Shown: positions 45,215-64,000 of the stretch, piece by piece
Layout: each line of letters starts with the position of its first letter
Numbering within the stretch: position 1 is the stretch's first letter
Origin: Bugulina stolonifera
Lineage: Eukaryota > Bryozoa > Gymnolaemata > Cheilostomatida > Bugulidae
Direction: 5' to 3'
DNA: 64,000 nt
Assembly (NCBI GenBank): GCA_935421135.1
Contig: OW285187.1
Span: 30,009,818 to 30,073,817 of the forward strand
Program-made: the position numbers and the translations under genes
Notes under the pieces: model-generated
Database searches by the model: none
The model's input: only the letters and a program-made list of their open reading frames with translations
Told to the model about the DNA's origin: nothing

Positions 45215-47567
45215 TTCTGCAACATACACTGCCAACAATGCCAATGCATAAAAACAGGGCCGTCACAGAACCTGTGCTGAGGTCACTACAGCATAAAAAT
45301 TGACACTTAATCATATTTAGCAAAAGCTAACACAAATTTTAATACTACAGTTTACTCAAATGAGGCACGTCCCTTCCACTCGCCCTAGTGGTCTAACGTG
45401 ATGACTACTCTAAGTATGCTAAGTAAGTACTCTGTTCCTAAGGAAACTGACTCAATCTTACCCCCTCTTCTTCTTTAGCACAAACTTGTACTCAGGCTTG
45501 AAGCAATGGCTATGCCTCATCTGTTTACAGATAATGGCTAGTTTTGCTGTGGTCAGGTTTCATGCGATATTAGCATTTATATGACATGAGTATTATAGTA
45601 ATAGTTCGTTGTTTCGCTTTCATTTCACATCGAAAGAAAGCTGCCATCTTAAGCTGTAGATTTGGCATATGAGTAGTATTAACTCAAGGCAGTGCCAATC
45701 AGGCAGACGCTGACTGTGGTACTAATACCAGTCTAGTCGCTATGGGGAAGACGACTGGTACTCATGACCAAGCTGAGGTAGGCCTATGTGCTGACTACCA
45801 AAGGGTAGGCGCTGACATCAGCAGGAAGAGTGAAGGACGGTGTTCCCAACTAGCCTACATGTAGGGCATGACCGTTTAATGCATGGGTCGTCTACCAAAG
45901 GGTATAAACTGGCATCACCCTGCGTAGCAAATGCAGCACCAATTACGCATTTGGAATAATGACAACCTTGAGAAACCCTAAGACTGGCCTTGCACCCAGG
46001 TTAATACAAAAAGGTTGTGATTTATACCGTTAACATTGGACAGTAGAGGACTTCATATATAGTAAAAGATGTTACCTTATTGAAGCCCACGATCAACTGA
46101 AAAATATAACGAAATGGGTCTCTTTTTATAGTAGATTGGCCCTGCCCCAGTACGGAGGTTGAGTGCGGGTGGACTCGTACCTGAATAAGCCTGAGTTACA
46201 AGAATGTTTGTAAAAGGGTATAATATTGTGCTAATACAAGAATGCAATATATCGAAACAGTGTAAAAATGTACAGTATCGAAACAATACAAGAATATAAG
46301 AATGCATGTCAAGACGGCACTGCTATAAATATTGATTAGGTTCTGCCGAACATGTAGAATTATAATTTATGGTTATTTATAGCTCTAGTGGTATTTGGTG
46401 GCACCACAATCATGTGACACTCTCCATTAGACAGAACGCAGAAAGCAAGCTGTCTGCTGGTTTTGTGGGATTTGTGTAGATCGTCCATTTCTAACTCGCT
46501 GAGCATCGTAGATATACTGATTCTGCCTTTCCAACCACATATGAAACTTAACCTAATGCCTTGTCCTTTGAACATAGAACATTCGGTTGATACTTAGCAT
46601 GTGTAGACTTCAGATTTTATTAGAGCACCCTTGGTTTTTTCGGCTTGTTTCGGGCGATTTTTCAGATATCCTGATTTTTACCCACTACAGTGGCATTATT
46701 AAAAAACTGAGGTCATGACACCATGGTGACAATTCTACCACACCTTATAGATTAGAATAGGAAGAGTCAGCCAAAAATAAGCCATTCACTTCATTTTTTA
46801 TTTTGAATAAAAAGACTTTAAATCCACAAATTTAATTAGCACAAAAATCTATAATTTATGTAGCTTTGTGGATAATTTTCATTCAAAATATTTACAGCTA
46901 AATTCTGTTCAGGGATTGTAGGCAAATTTGTCCTAGTTTTTTGTGTTCGCTCCTTGGCAAGTAGGCTGCTTTGGGAGTTAGGCAAAAACGCTAATGAATC
47001 ATATTGCCTATGACCATTTTGGGAATATGAAGGCTCAGTCAGCACTGATTAGGATTTCATCTTATGACGAGCAGTATCTCATGATCTGTCTGAACTAGAC
47101 CAGAGATCAGTTAAAAGAACTGTCAAGATCAATTGGTACTAACAGTAACTAATGCTACAATCATAATGGCACATATATAAATATTAAACCAACTACGCTA
47201 TCCAAATAATACAACACTCTACTGTGCTATTTATACAGTGTACTTATTCTGCACAACTGAATTACCAATGAACTCTGATATATGAATATACCATTTCAAA
47301 CTTGCCATCCCGCAAGAGATGCACACTCTCCCTGCCAAGTGGGCTAGTAGAATGAAGAGCTTTATGTAAGCTCAGTCATTGATGAGATGTACATCTGTCA
47401 ACGCAAAGTTGAGGTCGTGGAAACAGTGATACGGTGATGATTCAAAGTTATAATTATATATTTTTATATTTTAGTCAGATTTATTATGATCAAGCCTCCA
47501 CTCTTTCAAAACAATATATTGTCATACAATTTATTTTTTAGATTCAATCAGAGTTCCTTTCTTCGTC
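45215..47567. other. Region between the retroelement and TPGS2
   Basis: It starts with the probable 3' tail of the retroelement (end not defined). A short phrase, CTACCAAAGGGTA, occurs twice (about 45797 and 45892). Two small minus-strand open frames (47045-46836 and 46575-46360) have reasonable composition but no recognisable family, and were not called genes. The last few hundred bases should hold the TPGS2 promoter. Confidence 0.45.
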
Positions 47568-53078
<5,511 letters not shown>

Positions 53079-56000
53079 ACAGCCAACATTCTCTGCTGAT
53101 GCACTTTGGTTCTGTGATGCTGTCAGGTATCCCTTGAGCTATCTATTGGACACAGGCAGGTTGGACTAGCCAGTGTGTTTCCTGACCAAACAATCATTAT
53201 TTTTGTACAATCCTTGATTCATATATATTCATAATACTTGCCTTCTGTTTGATATTTTAAACTTCTACATTTTTGTATAAATTTGATCTCTACTAAAACC
53301 TCATCCGTCCAAATTATAAGCAGTGTAATGAGAAAAATTGTTATACGTGTGTCTTTATTATCTGATACCTGTGGGTATGCCATTGTTTTGAATTGACATT
53401 TTCAATGTAAATTGAAAAGTGGTACCATTTACCACATTATCATGTTTTATCATTTTAATAATACTTTTAGTTTCTCCCTAAACACTATGTCTGTGTGATA
53501 CTATTGAACATCTTGGAATAATCTATGGCATGCTGATCAGCTGGTAGACTAAACTAATAAAAAATTAAACAAAGTTCCAAAGACAATCAGATAACTGTTA
53601 TATACTGTTTGCAATTCCAGCAAACTAACATAGCAGCACTAATTTGGAGTTGTGCTCTATTACTTCAGTGTTATAAAAGTACTCCATTATCTAGAGTTGT
53701 AGTTTTGTACTATCTACCATATTTTTAAAAAGAAGATATTAAAAGATATTATAGGCTTGTATCTGATAATAAAAACGCCATCAATATTATTTATTGCACA
53801 AGTAATATGTGAAGATTAGCCCTGTAATGAGTCTCTACTGTAGGATGTAGTGATCTGTTCAAAAAGGATACTGTAGGCCAATCATTCATGATGTAATAAT
53901 AATATCATACAGCTGCAATAAGAACTGGTCAGTTTTGAAACTTTGGCTGGAAGACTCGACTCCGAAATACTTCATCAAGTAAATTCCATTTCCAGCATGA
54001 CATGTTCAATAATACTGTACACACTTCTTGTCAATCATGTTTTGTAGAATTGTTAGCACGTCTAGGAATATATTTCAACCCTAGGCTAAGGTATAGCTGT
54101 TTATACAGTCATATTACACTTACATGTTCAACAGTAGAACATGTAAGTAGAATATCATTACAGCAGCGCAATATAACTACGATGACATATATACATGTAA
54201 CTGCAATACTACACCTACACATACAGTGTCCATAATATACATCATATTATAACATATACATTTATGATGTATATGATCAGTCTATATTATATCAAGGTGA
54301 TCTACCAATCATGTTTCACTTGAGATGACACACATTGCCTGCATTGATAGGTAGAGTAGAACTGATACACCCAACATTTTTCCAGTGATAGATTTTGAGA
54401 TATAATTTATATGCATACCTTTACGAATAGCATAACATACATGCAGCTAATACTTTTATGTTATTCAATTTTATACAAATGAAAGGGGTGGAATGATATA
54501 CCCAGTCTTTGACGGATTACTTCCCAGTTTTCATAGCCTGTGAGCACAAATCGATTGGCAGATGCCGACAGGTTCCTGTATGCAGTGAAGATTCTACTCT
54601 AGCTGCCCAACCTCTCTTGCCTAGACAAAGTGTTATTGTTACTTTTAGTATAATAATCATAATAACTTATTGTAACAAAGATATTCTAAGTAGGCCTATA
54701 CCTTACATGCATATTACACTCCACCCATTCGCTCTACACAGTATATATACACGTATGGAAACCCCAGTCCTATCCTGCAGTGTCAAAATATGACCAAACA
54801 TGGATATACTGCATAATATATGATGATCCTATGGATATATTACATTACATGTATTACATTTCCATAGACCATTCATCTTGTTAGTATGTTAGACTTTGTG
54901 GAATATTATAGTAGAAGCATTTGTCACCACAGAAGTATATGTTTGTCGTAGGATATTAGCTAGAGCTTTTACTATTATTGTATAACTCTGGTATAACACA
55001 ACTTCAACCATTATGCTTAGTTTGGTTTTCCGTGAAGTGAAGTGAATATGTTATAATGAGAGAGGACAACTCCATGCATACATATTTATACACACAGTAC
55101 ATTGCACAATTCTGTTAAGTAGATTAATTCTATAGATAGAATAGTGATATTCAGACGAACGACTGGCAGCCATTTTGCAACAAGTTTGTTTACACAAGTA
55201 TTTGGTTCTGTAACTGGGCTGTGGGTCGCTTTATGAATATGTACATGTACACGTATATGTAACATAGAGCCATAGTATGCGTGTTGAAAGAAGGACTGGC
55301 AGTGAGTCTTTCAAACAACTATGACGCAATGTCGACGTAAAATGTTAATACTGCAAATCTACACGTTCATACTTTCCTACTGGTTTCTTTTAGCAAAACT
55401 TGCTGAACAGGAGTCCAAAATCCAGGTGAAATATAACCTACATGTACATGCATGTGAAACACTGTGTATAGAACTACACACTGACTTGTGGAAGTTCAGC
55501 AGCCGAGATTACTGATAGTTGTATTACATTGCATTATTAAAACATTAAAAGGGTCTAAAATAACTTCCTTAACTTCTCAATGACTAATTCTATGACACAC
55601 AACATTGGACCAGCTGCGCTGCCCATTAGACCTTGTTATTTTAGAACTGAAGAAATAACATACTGTATACTATAATACAGCTAGATTACAATGCGCTCTA
55701 ATTACACTCTTTTCTGCACAATTTAATTTAACAACTTCAGTGATTCCTTATAGTCACTCTCAGTTCCTGTTTGCTACAACAATCATCCATCTACATAATA
55801 TAATACGTGATACGTAATAGCTATACATCAACACTTGGGTGAATCATATTATACAGTGGTTATAATATACATGTATTATGCACAATATACTTTAGCCTAT
55901 AGACTATTAGTTGCATACTCATTTGACGCATGAGGTGCGAGACTCCCTCATTGCTGAGAAAATAGATTGCATTATTCTAGTTGTGGTAAAGCATGCATGT

Positions 56001-58490
56001 ATGACACATATGCCTACAGTCCATAGTACAGTACAAACTACTGTTCATATAAGTAAGCAAATATTACACATATATCATTATTATATTATAATGAATATAA
56101 TATAATAATGGTGGTACATTATATGGTTCTCAAATCTATTACCACATACATGTGAAACTGACTGACAAATACTATACATTACAAACACTTGTGGTATCAG
56201 GTACCAAGCCATGAGTGTAATACAGTACTACAATGTATCATGGTATTCATGTGATGTATGTACTATGTATGCTATAAAATATCATACATGCTATAACTGT
56301 AATATATTTTATCTACACGTACACAGAAGTGTACACAGATTGTATGGTAGATAAATTGCATTATTGACTGTAGTTGGTATTGAGCGTGCCACTTTCTTAC
56401 AACGAATTTAGGACTTATCTACCCAACATGATTGAGCAAGTAAAAGATGGCTTTTGGGCCTAGCAGTAGTATTTATATAAATTGAAAATAACAACGATGG
56501 CAATATTATACTTACACAATGTATATATTTACCAATTTGTAAACTTAATAAATTAGTAAAACAAATTGTTGACAATCTGTTGTTAGTGTGTTTAATTTAG
56601 CATTCAATGGGCTCAAGGGAGTGGGGCGTGTGCTGGTAAATTGTATATTTAAAAATATTTCAATCTACAACACAATCAAGGAGGGTGGGGTATCATCCCA
56701 CCCTCCCTGATACAACAATGTTATGTGGTATGAATTGGAAAGGTCAGTAAATAATGTTGTACTCATTAGAATAATAGTGAGGGTGTATTCAACAAAGTGC
56801 TTTATACACTCTGGGCCTTGGCAGTTTGACTTTCTACACTATTGTACATGCAGCAGCAAAGCAGCTCATGGCTGACTGATGTATTATATGTGCATATCTG
56901 ACATTAACATCATTACACTGAATACTTTCTGAAGATGATATTATATAACTGTTAAACAGGTATGCTGTTGTAGGTAATATTAGTGTGAATTCCTACAGCA
57001 GCATAAATGAGTTGTTATATTATGAGTTGCCTTTTGAGATTTTCATCATTCATCAATCCATCAAGAAGGAAAATTACCTTCGGAGTCAAAGAGGGCATGG
57101 AGGGCAGTCAGTAGTGATTGATTGAATATAATCAGCTCCAAGTCGTTTTGATTACTTTGTTTGCTGTCCCACCAAGTCCTCTCTAAGATTAACCTAGATA
57201 TAACTCTAGTTGGATATTTGACTTACATCACCGGAAACTGGAACTATTCTATATCGACATCTGGACAAATCTAGCAGTTAAAATTAGTAGAACATTTCCT
57301 TTAAAACACAAATTAATGGTTTGAATAAAATTGTAAACTATTGGGGTAAAAGTCATACAGCATGCAGCATCCCTGTGCGATATGACAGCTGATCGATGAT
57401 CAAACATGAAGAAAGGACACAATATTTTTGACAAATTCCATAGTACATCTAAGTAGTTCTCACAAGGGCAGATAACTTCAGCATACTAATGTACACCCTG
57501 CATATCAACATGTAGACCTACTACAGGATGTGCTACTTGGTTGCTATCTGTCTCAATTAACATGCATTAGAAAGCTAGAGAAACATGATAGCATGTTATT
57601 TAGCAAGAAATATGTTACCATAGTTACGCCACAACCATAGTATGCCATGCAAACCTTTCAGTGACTATAAAATGGTAACTACTAGCAATGCTACTGATGG
57701 AAGAAGTGGTACATGTATCCATGGGCATTGAGCCCTATAAACTACACGACTGTACTAGCTATATTCTGGCTACATCAGATTTAAGATTGTACATATATTT
57801 ATTGTAGAAAAATAAATTGTTTGATGCTACCTACATAAATATATCATATAAAAGTTATTGTGTATAAAATGATAGGCCTACCAAGATTTTTTGCAAACAA
57901 AATATAAATTTTAAAAGCTTTCAATGTTATGACCATCTAACAGTCTAGGATTTAGGCTACCACAAGCAGCTATACCTAGTGTATGGCTATTAGATTGAAT
58001 GGCCAACTAGTTGAGCTTGTAGCAAGGATGATTGGATTCATTAAAATCAGGTTAATACATATTTTCAGCCATATTGTATAAATCACTATCTGAACCTTTT
58101 GATATATTTCATGCTTCCTGCCAAAAGAGAGTTATAAATATATTCATACAGAGTTAGCAGTCGAATGATTAATCAGTTTGAGTCAAGGACTAGTCACCTA
58201 TTGAGAATGCAATTTCCAACATTATACTCTGCTGATATGAATATAATATGAATATAATTTGTAATATCAGCTACCAGCTGGTGCCCTAGCAGGCTGTGAT
58301 ATGAAGCACTGATGGATATAAATATTCAATATCTTTCATTAACCAGACAGGGTTTTATCTCTCAACACTAGCACTTACCGCTCCTTATTACTTACTAATA
58401 ATATGTACATTATGCTTGCAATAGTAATAGAACATAATAATGAGGTAATAATAGATAGGCTCTATACTGCTGCCTGAAGGAAATGCTGCC
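53079..58490. other. Long region between TPGS2 and the PX gene
   Basis: TPGS2 3' UTR, then AT-rich sequence. No complete gene recognised. One copy of the AGAGAGGACAACT word is at 55059-55071. Possible isolated exons are at about 57047-57150 (minus) and 57226-57270 (minus). An exon-like stretch at about 55395-55422 (plus) is too short to support. Confidence 0.45.
57047..57270 (-). other. Two possible coding exons of an unrecognised gene
   Basis: The minus strand shows a stretch ending at a GTAAGT donor (after about 57226) that reads LSRCRYRIVPVSGD, and a second ending at a GTAATT donor (after about 57108-57110) that reads LIIFNQSLLTALHALFDSE. They can be joined in frame only with a weak acceptor. 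The amino-acid composition looks protein-like, but no family was recognised and no flanking exons were found. Confidence 0.22.
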
Positions 58491-61400
58491 TTATTCTATA
58501 GCATCATTATTAGTTGATAAATAGTAATGATTCATGTCAGTTTGAGCTACTGGTTTGTACGAAAACTCATCGTCTGACTCCAAACCATCATCTGATAGGT
58601 GATCGGTTCCGACCATCTGACTCTCAGTGTCAGAGTTCTCCTTTAACTCGTGTAGATCGAGTATACTTTTTGTAATATCCTCATAGTTGTCATCATCTAG
58701 CATACCCATAGCTATATATTGTCTAGACGCTGCACTCTCAGCATTTGGTAGAGTGTTTAGTATATTAGAGAATTTGTTTGTATTTGAGCACCAAGTGGAA
58801 GAGTCAGAATTGGAAAGATCCAAGTTTTCTGTTGATTGTAACATGAGTTCGTTAATCCCAACATCGAGGAAGTAATCCTCGTCAAACGGATCATTATCCG
58901 TTTCAGTACCGCTCGTATCACCTTCATAGTCATCACCGCTGTCATAGTCACCTTTGTGCTCTGACGTACTTCGGTTAGTTTCGTTATTGTCACTAATATT
59001 GGATGTGATGGATTCACTCAGAGCTCTCGCTGCTTGATCATTCGTCAAGTCTATCCCCGAGTCACTTTTGGTATCTGGTGAGCTAGACTTGCATGGTTTA
59101 GGATCTGATTCCTTTGGCTCGAAGAAAGACAGCACTATATTTGAACCTCTTATCTATAAAGAGAAGAGGGAAATAGTATTTAACTGATAGCAGATACCAT
59201 ACTCCACCCACATAACACTGATTTAGTCATAAGGATAGTTTTGAAAATATAAAGAGAGAGGACAACTTTTAAACAAAATTACGACTATATACCCCAGATG
59301 TATTATAATACAAACATCTGTACATTATATACATACATTATGACATTATATCTATGGTACAAACCAAAGCTGACTGTATCAATAGCAGTTTACATTATTG
59401 ACAAGCTAATGCTATTTTAGTATATTGATAGTTTGGTGAGAGTTTGATCAAACAAGTGGCTGAGCAATGAGATTAGAATTGATAGTACCTATTGGTTGCA
59501 CGCTGATTGTCAACAAAATGTCTGCTAAATGCTAGGTTACTGCTCTCATAAGAGTAAGGTATGAAAACTTTTATTCATACTTCTCAGCTACTATTAAATA
59601 AATAGTTCAGCAGTAAGAGTCAGTTACTACTCTAGTGAGAGTCACTACTCAAATGAGAGTTGGGATTACTAAACATATTTCACAAGGGTAGTACTAGTAC
59701 ATAGTATAATCATTAAAACTGAGGGGGTGGGGTGGGTGACCAAAGCAACTTATCTCTCTGAATAGGATATAACATACATGTACATGTAGTTTCAGTTTAG
59801 CACATTTATGACTATGGAATACAAAATAATCTACCTCTAAATTAAACTCAACAGACAAATGACTATTAGTACACAAATCTAGTACACTCCTAAATGATGC
59901 CACGCAAGGAATAATGAAGGATGTTATATAATTTTTGTCCTATATTATTCACCCCTTGACTATAATCTCTCAGTATTTTTATATCTGCAATAATATTATA
60001 TTTAATCCTCTACTGCCGATAGGAACTGGTATATTGATAAAGCTGGGATTTATGTGATTATACCATTAAATGTTACAGAAAGTTGACTTTATTAGTTGAT
60101 ATCTTCTAAACAGGTAGGTAGCTAGGTTAATCTCAGTAAGTATGTGTTTTATCTCTCTGCTTGGAAGGGAACTTGGAAGAGCTGCATCTTTCCTCTTACT
60201 CTGTTTAGTTATACCACGGACCTCATTAAACCATCAAATGTGTGAAATGACATTACCTAACTTTGTGCTTTAAACTGCTATTTGAAAACTGGCTCTGTAC
60301 CCAAACCGCCGTATCGGAACAGACCAGGTGAATGCTGTTAGAACCTTCACACAACAATCTACTCCATGGGTAGTTTCAGAAAAATGGATATACAAGATCC
60401 CTCGGAGACTAGTGGATGTACATGTATATCCCGGTGTGTATAAACTAGTGGAGAGAATAATGTCTATCTCACTAACCCTTTCAGGTTGCCTGAGTAGATT
60501 GACCAGGTAGATGTCTAGCATTTGTTCCCTTGATTCAGCCAGACCTCTCTTATCTTTAGCAAATAGGTTGGTCATGTTGTCCTTTAGGGCTGTAACAAAT
60601 ATACAATCACTAAGATAGATAGCATACCTACATAGTGCATGCTAGATGCAGTATTTACATGTAGGCCTACATGTACATTGATGTAAGTGGATATATATTA
60701 GGTAAATAATGTAAGTTCATATACAGTTACATCCAAGGAGACATCTTGATTAGTTCAAGTGTTCTTGACAAGCCCTTGATTGATGGTACCAATATTACTT
60801 CTGATTATTTTTGTAAACATCCTATCAATTCTCCTTCCACTAATAAATAACCTCTGCTCTGCCTTTTCAAGCTAATCAACAAAAACAGTTCCCTTGCTGT
60901 TTCCATGTTTCTAAAGTTTATCTTTTGCAATCCTCTATGAACAAGTAGGAATTAAAAAATAGCCAGACATGTCCAGACATTCTCAGACTCCATTCAAATG
61001 AAAAATTATAGGATAATCTGGTAGATTTCATTATGTTGAATCTAGTGTATATCATGTTCAATATCGTGCATGATTGTATGGTTTGTATACTGACAAGTAT
61101 AATTATTACAAATCATATTTTGGTGTCAGTTACACACAAACAAAGAGCCTGATAAGAGTTTTGCCACTGGTGTTTTACATCAAGTAGCATTCAAACTACA
61201 ACCTTCATTTGAACAGTTGGTCCTAACTAGTTGTGGTATTATATATATACACTGTATATATAGCGAACCCACTATTTAATTCAATCATGCTGACTTAATT
61301 AATTACTTAATTTAGTCTCGAGTACTTTAGTTAATAAAATCAAAAAGTTTTAGCTAAAGACAGTGTCTTATCCTAAACCCAAGAGATAAGAGAAGTAAAT

Positions 61401-62530
61401 TAGAGAACTAATTTGGTGGTCTCTATTTAGGTCAAGTACCTGCACTGTGCAAAATCTCACTGCAGATCAAAACTTGAAGTTTCCATACTTTTGGACTAAG
61501 CTCGGTTCATTTAAATCTAACATACTTCAGCAAATAAGGGGGTTATATACAGAACATCCACAATAATTACTTGAACTATGTGCAATCATACGACTGTTTT
61601 ACTATTCATGTACATGTCGATTCGGCTAGTTCTGGTCCTAACGCTGAACATAACAAGAATCAAACTCTTCTGCCAACTTCTCAACATTTGCCCTCTGCCC
61701 GTATTCTGTTTAGTTTGTGTAGGAAGTTATGTAGGAATGATTGAACACAAATAATCAAGGTATATCGGCTTAGACCTTAGATGAACCTATCAATGCGTCT
61801 GCATCTACGCGAAAACATTCCACAAAACTATCCACTTAGACACCATTCACCTCCTCAATATCTATGTACCTGACGTCAGCACTAAACATTTGTTTCTATT
61901 AGCTGCAATATATTACAGTAAACTTTGAGTAAACTATATATGATTCTTGTATGAATTATTCTTGATTGTTGAATATTGATGATAGCTGTTTATACTGTTC
62001 CAAATATCAAATAAATATTTTACTAGTTGTCTAGAAGCAGTCAAGTTAGATGTGCTTACTGATCATGGTACCCTCATTTATCAGTTCAATGATATCTCAG
62101 GTCTGGACATGTCATATGCATGTGATTCTGGCAAAATCATCTCCTAGAGTTCAAGTTAATGTGACCTTTGTAACATCTATGATTAGTCAATACCAAGATG
62201 GCTACAGAACAAAACTTACTACTGTAACCAAACTGGTCATAGAATTACATATACTAGCATGATTGCTAGCATTGACTTACTTGTTTGTAAACGTAGCTTA
62301 GATTTAATGGCGTGCTTCAGTTCAGGAAAGAGTTTTACGAGATTCGTATGGAAGCTGTGGAATTCACCGTACGTCCTTTTTATTGACATACTTCTGTCAT
62401 CTGACCATTCCAAGTCAATAATGAAGGCGTAGTCATTCTGTCCTTTTACTTTAGCAAAGCCAGTGCACCTCGCGGATAGTAGAGCAATGTTACTCACTGA
62501 TAATGAGCAGCATGTATCGCTGGCGGCCAT
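58491..62530 (-). CDS. PX-domain protein, NOXO1/p47phox-like, without SH3 domains
   Basis: Predicted phosphoinositide-binding cytosolic protein. Exons 62530-62281, 60589-60477, 59153-58491; phases 1 and 0 agree; 341 residues. The ATG sits in CAAGATGGCC. The PX domain (about residues 10-125) shows FIIDLEWSD, KRTYGEFHSFH and KLFPEL, then RGLAESREQMLDIYLVNLL and R|IRGSNIVLSFFEPK across exons 2 and 3. The last two segments match the order and spacing of NOXO1 (RGLA...LETY...FF.P), part of the NADPH-oxidase organiser family. The paired SH3 domains expected next are absent; instead about 200 residues rich in Asp, Glu, Ser and Asn run to the stop, with acidic patches such as DYDSGDDYEGD. A role in oxidase assembly is inference; it may be another PX adaptor. 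Confidence 0.8.
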
Positions 62531-64000
62531 CTTGAATATAATATCCTATCTTCAGATCTCAGTTTCAAGATTCATCTAAAATAAGTAATTATGATCAATT
62601 GTGATGAAGATTTCAAATGTCCCATAGGCCTGCCTCCAAAAGCCTTGAACATGAAATCCCATAATCTGTAGAATGTTCCAGAGAAATAGGCCTACCATAA
62701 CTCATTTCATCATATATCCTCTGTTTATCCATCAACTGACCGAGTTTCGAAACATATTTTGTCTGACCAAATACATTTTATACGTTTCTTGCAAAACACT
62801 GGCCAAGTAAAGGTTGCTGGATTAGCAAAAATGTTAATCAATTAAAATGCTAACAGAAACAAGATATCTGCATGTAGGTGTACATGTATATTGTTTATGC
62901 AGTGATTCTACTTCAGGTCGTCTGCTACTTTGTGGCCTTCCACTATTTATATTACTTGGATGTGATTAGCAAAAATATTTACATTAATCATTGAATATGA
63001 CCACAGCAGCAGCAGAGCCAGTACTGTTAGGTGTTTCCTGTTTCTATAGCACAGTGACTCAATATAACTTGTTAAATAAAAGGTTTTATTAGAAACTGGC
63101 ACAAGTAAATTCTATGGAAACTTGGCAAAGTAGGCAGCAGAACTAAAGATCTGAATTGGCTATAATTGGCATGCCGATGGCTGTAGGATATATAGCGGTG
63201 ACACATGGCAACTAATAGAGGGGCACATGAGAGCACTTGTCAACTACTACATATTTCTACTTTGAAAATATATATCTGTAACTGGAATTAATGGAAGTTA
63301 ATATAATCTCTGTAGCACAACCACTTTCTGATCCGTTATTGTGTAATTGGCTGATATCTAGATTTGAGAATGCACTGGCTACCATTATTTTAGTCATCAT
63401 TCACAAGGCTGTGGAATGTAGATTTTACAATAATAATACCTTATCAAAACAAGCTGATAACATCTGACCATTATGGAAATTAAATACAGCATGACATTGT
63501 TAAACGACACTATAGGTTCTACCCACTTATCCCAATTTATAAACCTAGTATGACTCCAGTTAGGGCCACTGGACAACAATTGGATATGTGATTAGTTATA
63601 TTAGCTCTTATTATATTTCTATAATACATGTCATATTTATTCATTTCAAACCCCTATAGCTACTAAGTTTGCACCTGTTACATCAAGTAGAGGTAATTTC
63701 ACACTCCACATAATCATGTTACCTTATAATAACTGGCTCCTACATCATCTCCTATGGCAATGCTGTCAATTATAAAATCTCTAGTAGATAGCACCTGGGG
63801 TACCTGCTGCCTGGTGTCAGAGGATGTCAGAGGATTATTTTAGTACTGCTGCCAAGGCTTATACTGACTTCTACAAAATATAAAGTATCATTACATAATA
63901 ACAGCGTGATTATAACTTACAAAGTCAAATACTATGGCTTATCCAGATCAGCAGCCATAGTATACTCTGACTAGTTATACTAGGTAGTTGAATGTGGCTA
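62531..64000. other. Upstream flank of the PX gene
   Basis: It should contain the PX gene promoter just above 62530. Otherwise AT-rich with no recognised gene apart from a possible minus-strand exon at 63723-63794. Confidence 0.45.
63723..63794 (-). other. Possible exon of a minus-strand gene extending beyond the window
   Basis: 24 in-frame codons read FIIDSIAIGDDVGASYYK at their end and stop at a GTAACA donor (AAG|GTAAC). The upstream AG acceptor has no good pyrimidine tract, and the frame stays open a little further upstream. The peptide looks coding but was not recognised. Confidence 0.28.

Noticed and set aside
46360..47045. Two small minus-strand open frames (71 and 69 codons)
   Set aside because: Not joinable into a recognised protein; kept only as a note in the region entry.

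Overview
This is animal (metazoan) nuclear DNA. It is AT-rich, its genes are split by GT-AG introns of about 100-2000 bp, and the encoded proteins are animal-type: an ANTP-class homeodomain, a forkhead factor, ERLIN, TPGS2 and an ANAPC7 of normal animal length. I cannot name the species. Intron-rich genes, moderate gene density and ordinary early-metazoan gene types would fit a sponge or another non-bilaterian or slowly evolving invertebrate, but that is inference. No bacterial features (operons, Shine-Dalgarno sites, CRISPR arrays) are present.

Layout. (1) 1-2024 (+): 3' part of a Bar/Tlx-like homeobox gene, with two introns inside the homeobox. (2) 2025-8304: intergenic, one tRNA-derived fragment. 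(3) 8305-17162 (+): complete GDP-mannose 4,6-dehydratase (GMDS), 10 coding exons, with a hAT-type non-autonomous transposon in intron 1. (4) 17163-22218: intergenic. (5) 22219-23597 (-): two-exon forkhead gene, FoxC/FoxL1-like, with an EH1-like motif. (6) 25937-35350 (-): complete ANAPC7 (APC7), 18 exons. (7) 36643-38361 (+): peptidyl-tRNA hydrolase 2 (PTRH2), 5 exons, head-to-head with ANAPC7. (8) 38789-42544 (-): ERLIN, 9 coding exons, tail-to-tail with PTRH2. (9) 43939-45214 (+): dead, 5'-truncated non-LTR reverse transcriptase. (10) 47568-53078 (+): TPGS2, 9 exons; its introns hold a hAT-derived foldback element, an inverted-repeat element and a GGCT microsatellite. (11) 58491-62530 (-): a PX-domain protein resembling the NADPH-oxidase organiser NOXO1/p47phox but without SH3 domains. 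Isolated possible exons lie near 57.1 and 63.75 kb.

The gene models were built by hand: every exon junction given keeps reading phase, and most follow the known protein family across the junction. The genes do not form one pathway. They are two developmental transcription factors plus housekeeping genes for fucose-donor synthesis, cell cycle, mitochondrial peptidyl-tRNA release, ER-associated degradation and tubulin polyglutamylation.

Most striking signal. In ANAPC7 (introns 9, 14, 15, 16) and ERLIN (intron 6) minisatellites sit at or directly next to the 5' splice site. In four of these five introns each repeat unit contains a copy of the exon end plus the donor. One such intron (27148-27292) is exactly five 29-bp units and nothing else, which is the structure expected if an intron arises by tandem duplication of an AG|GT-containing exon segment.
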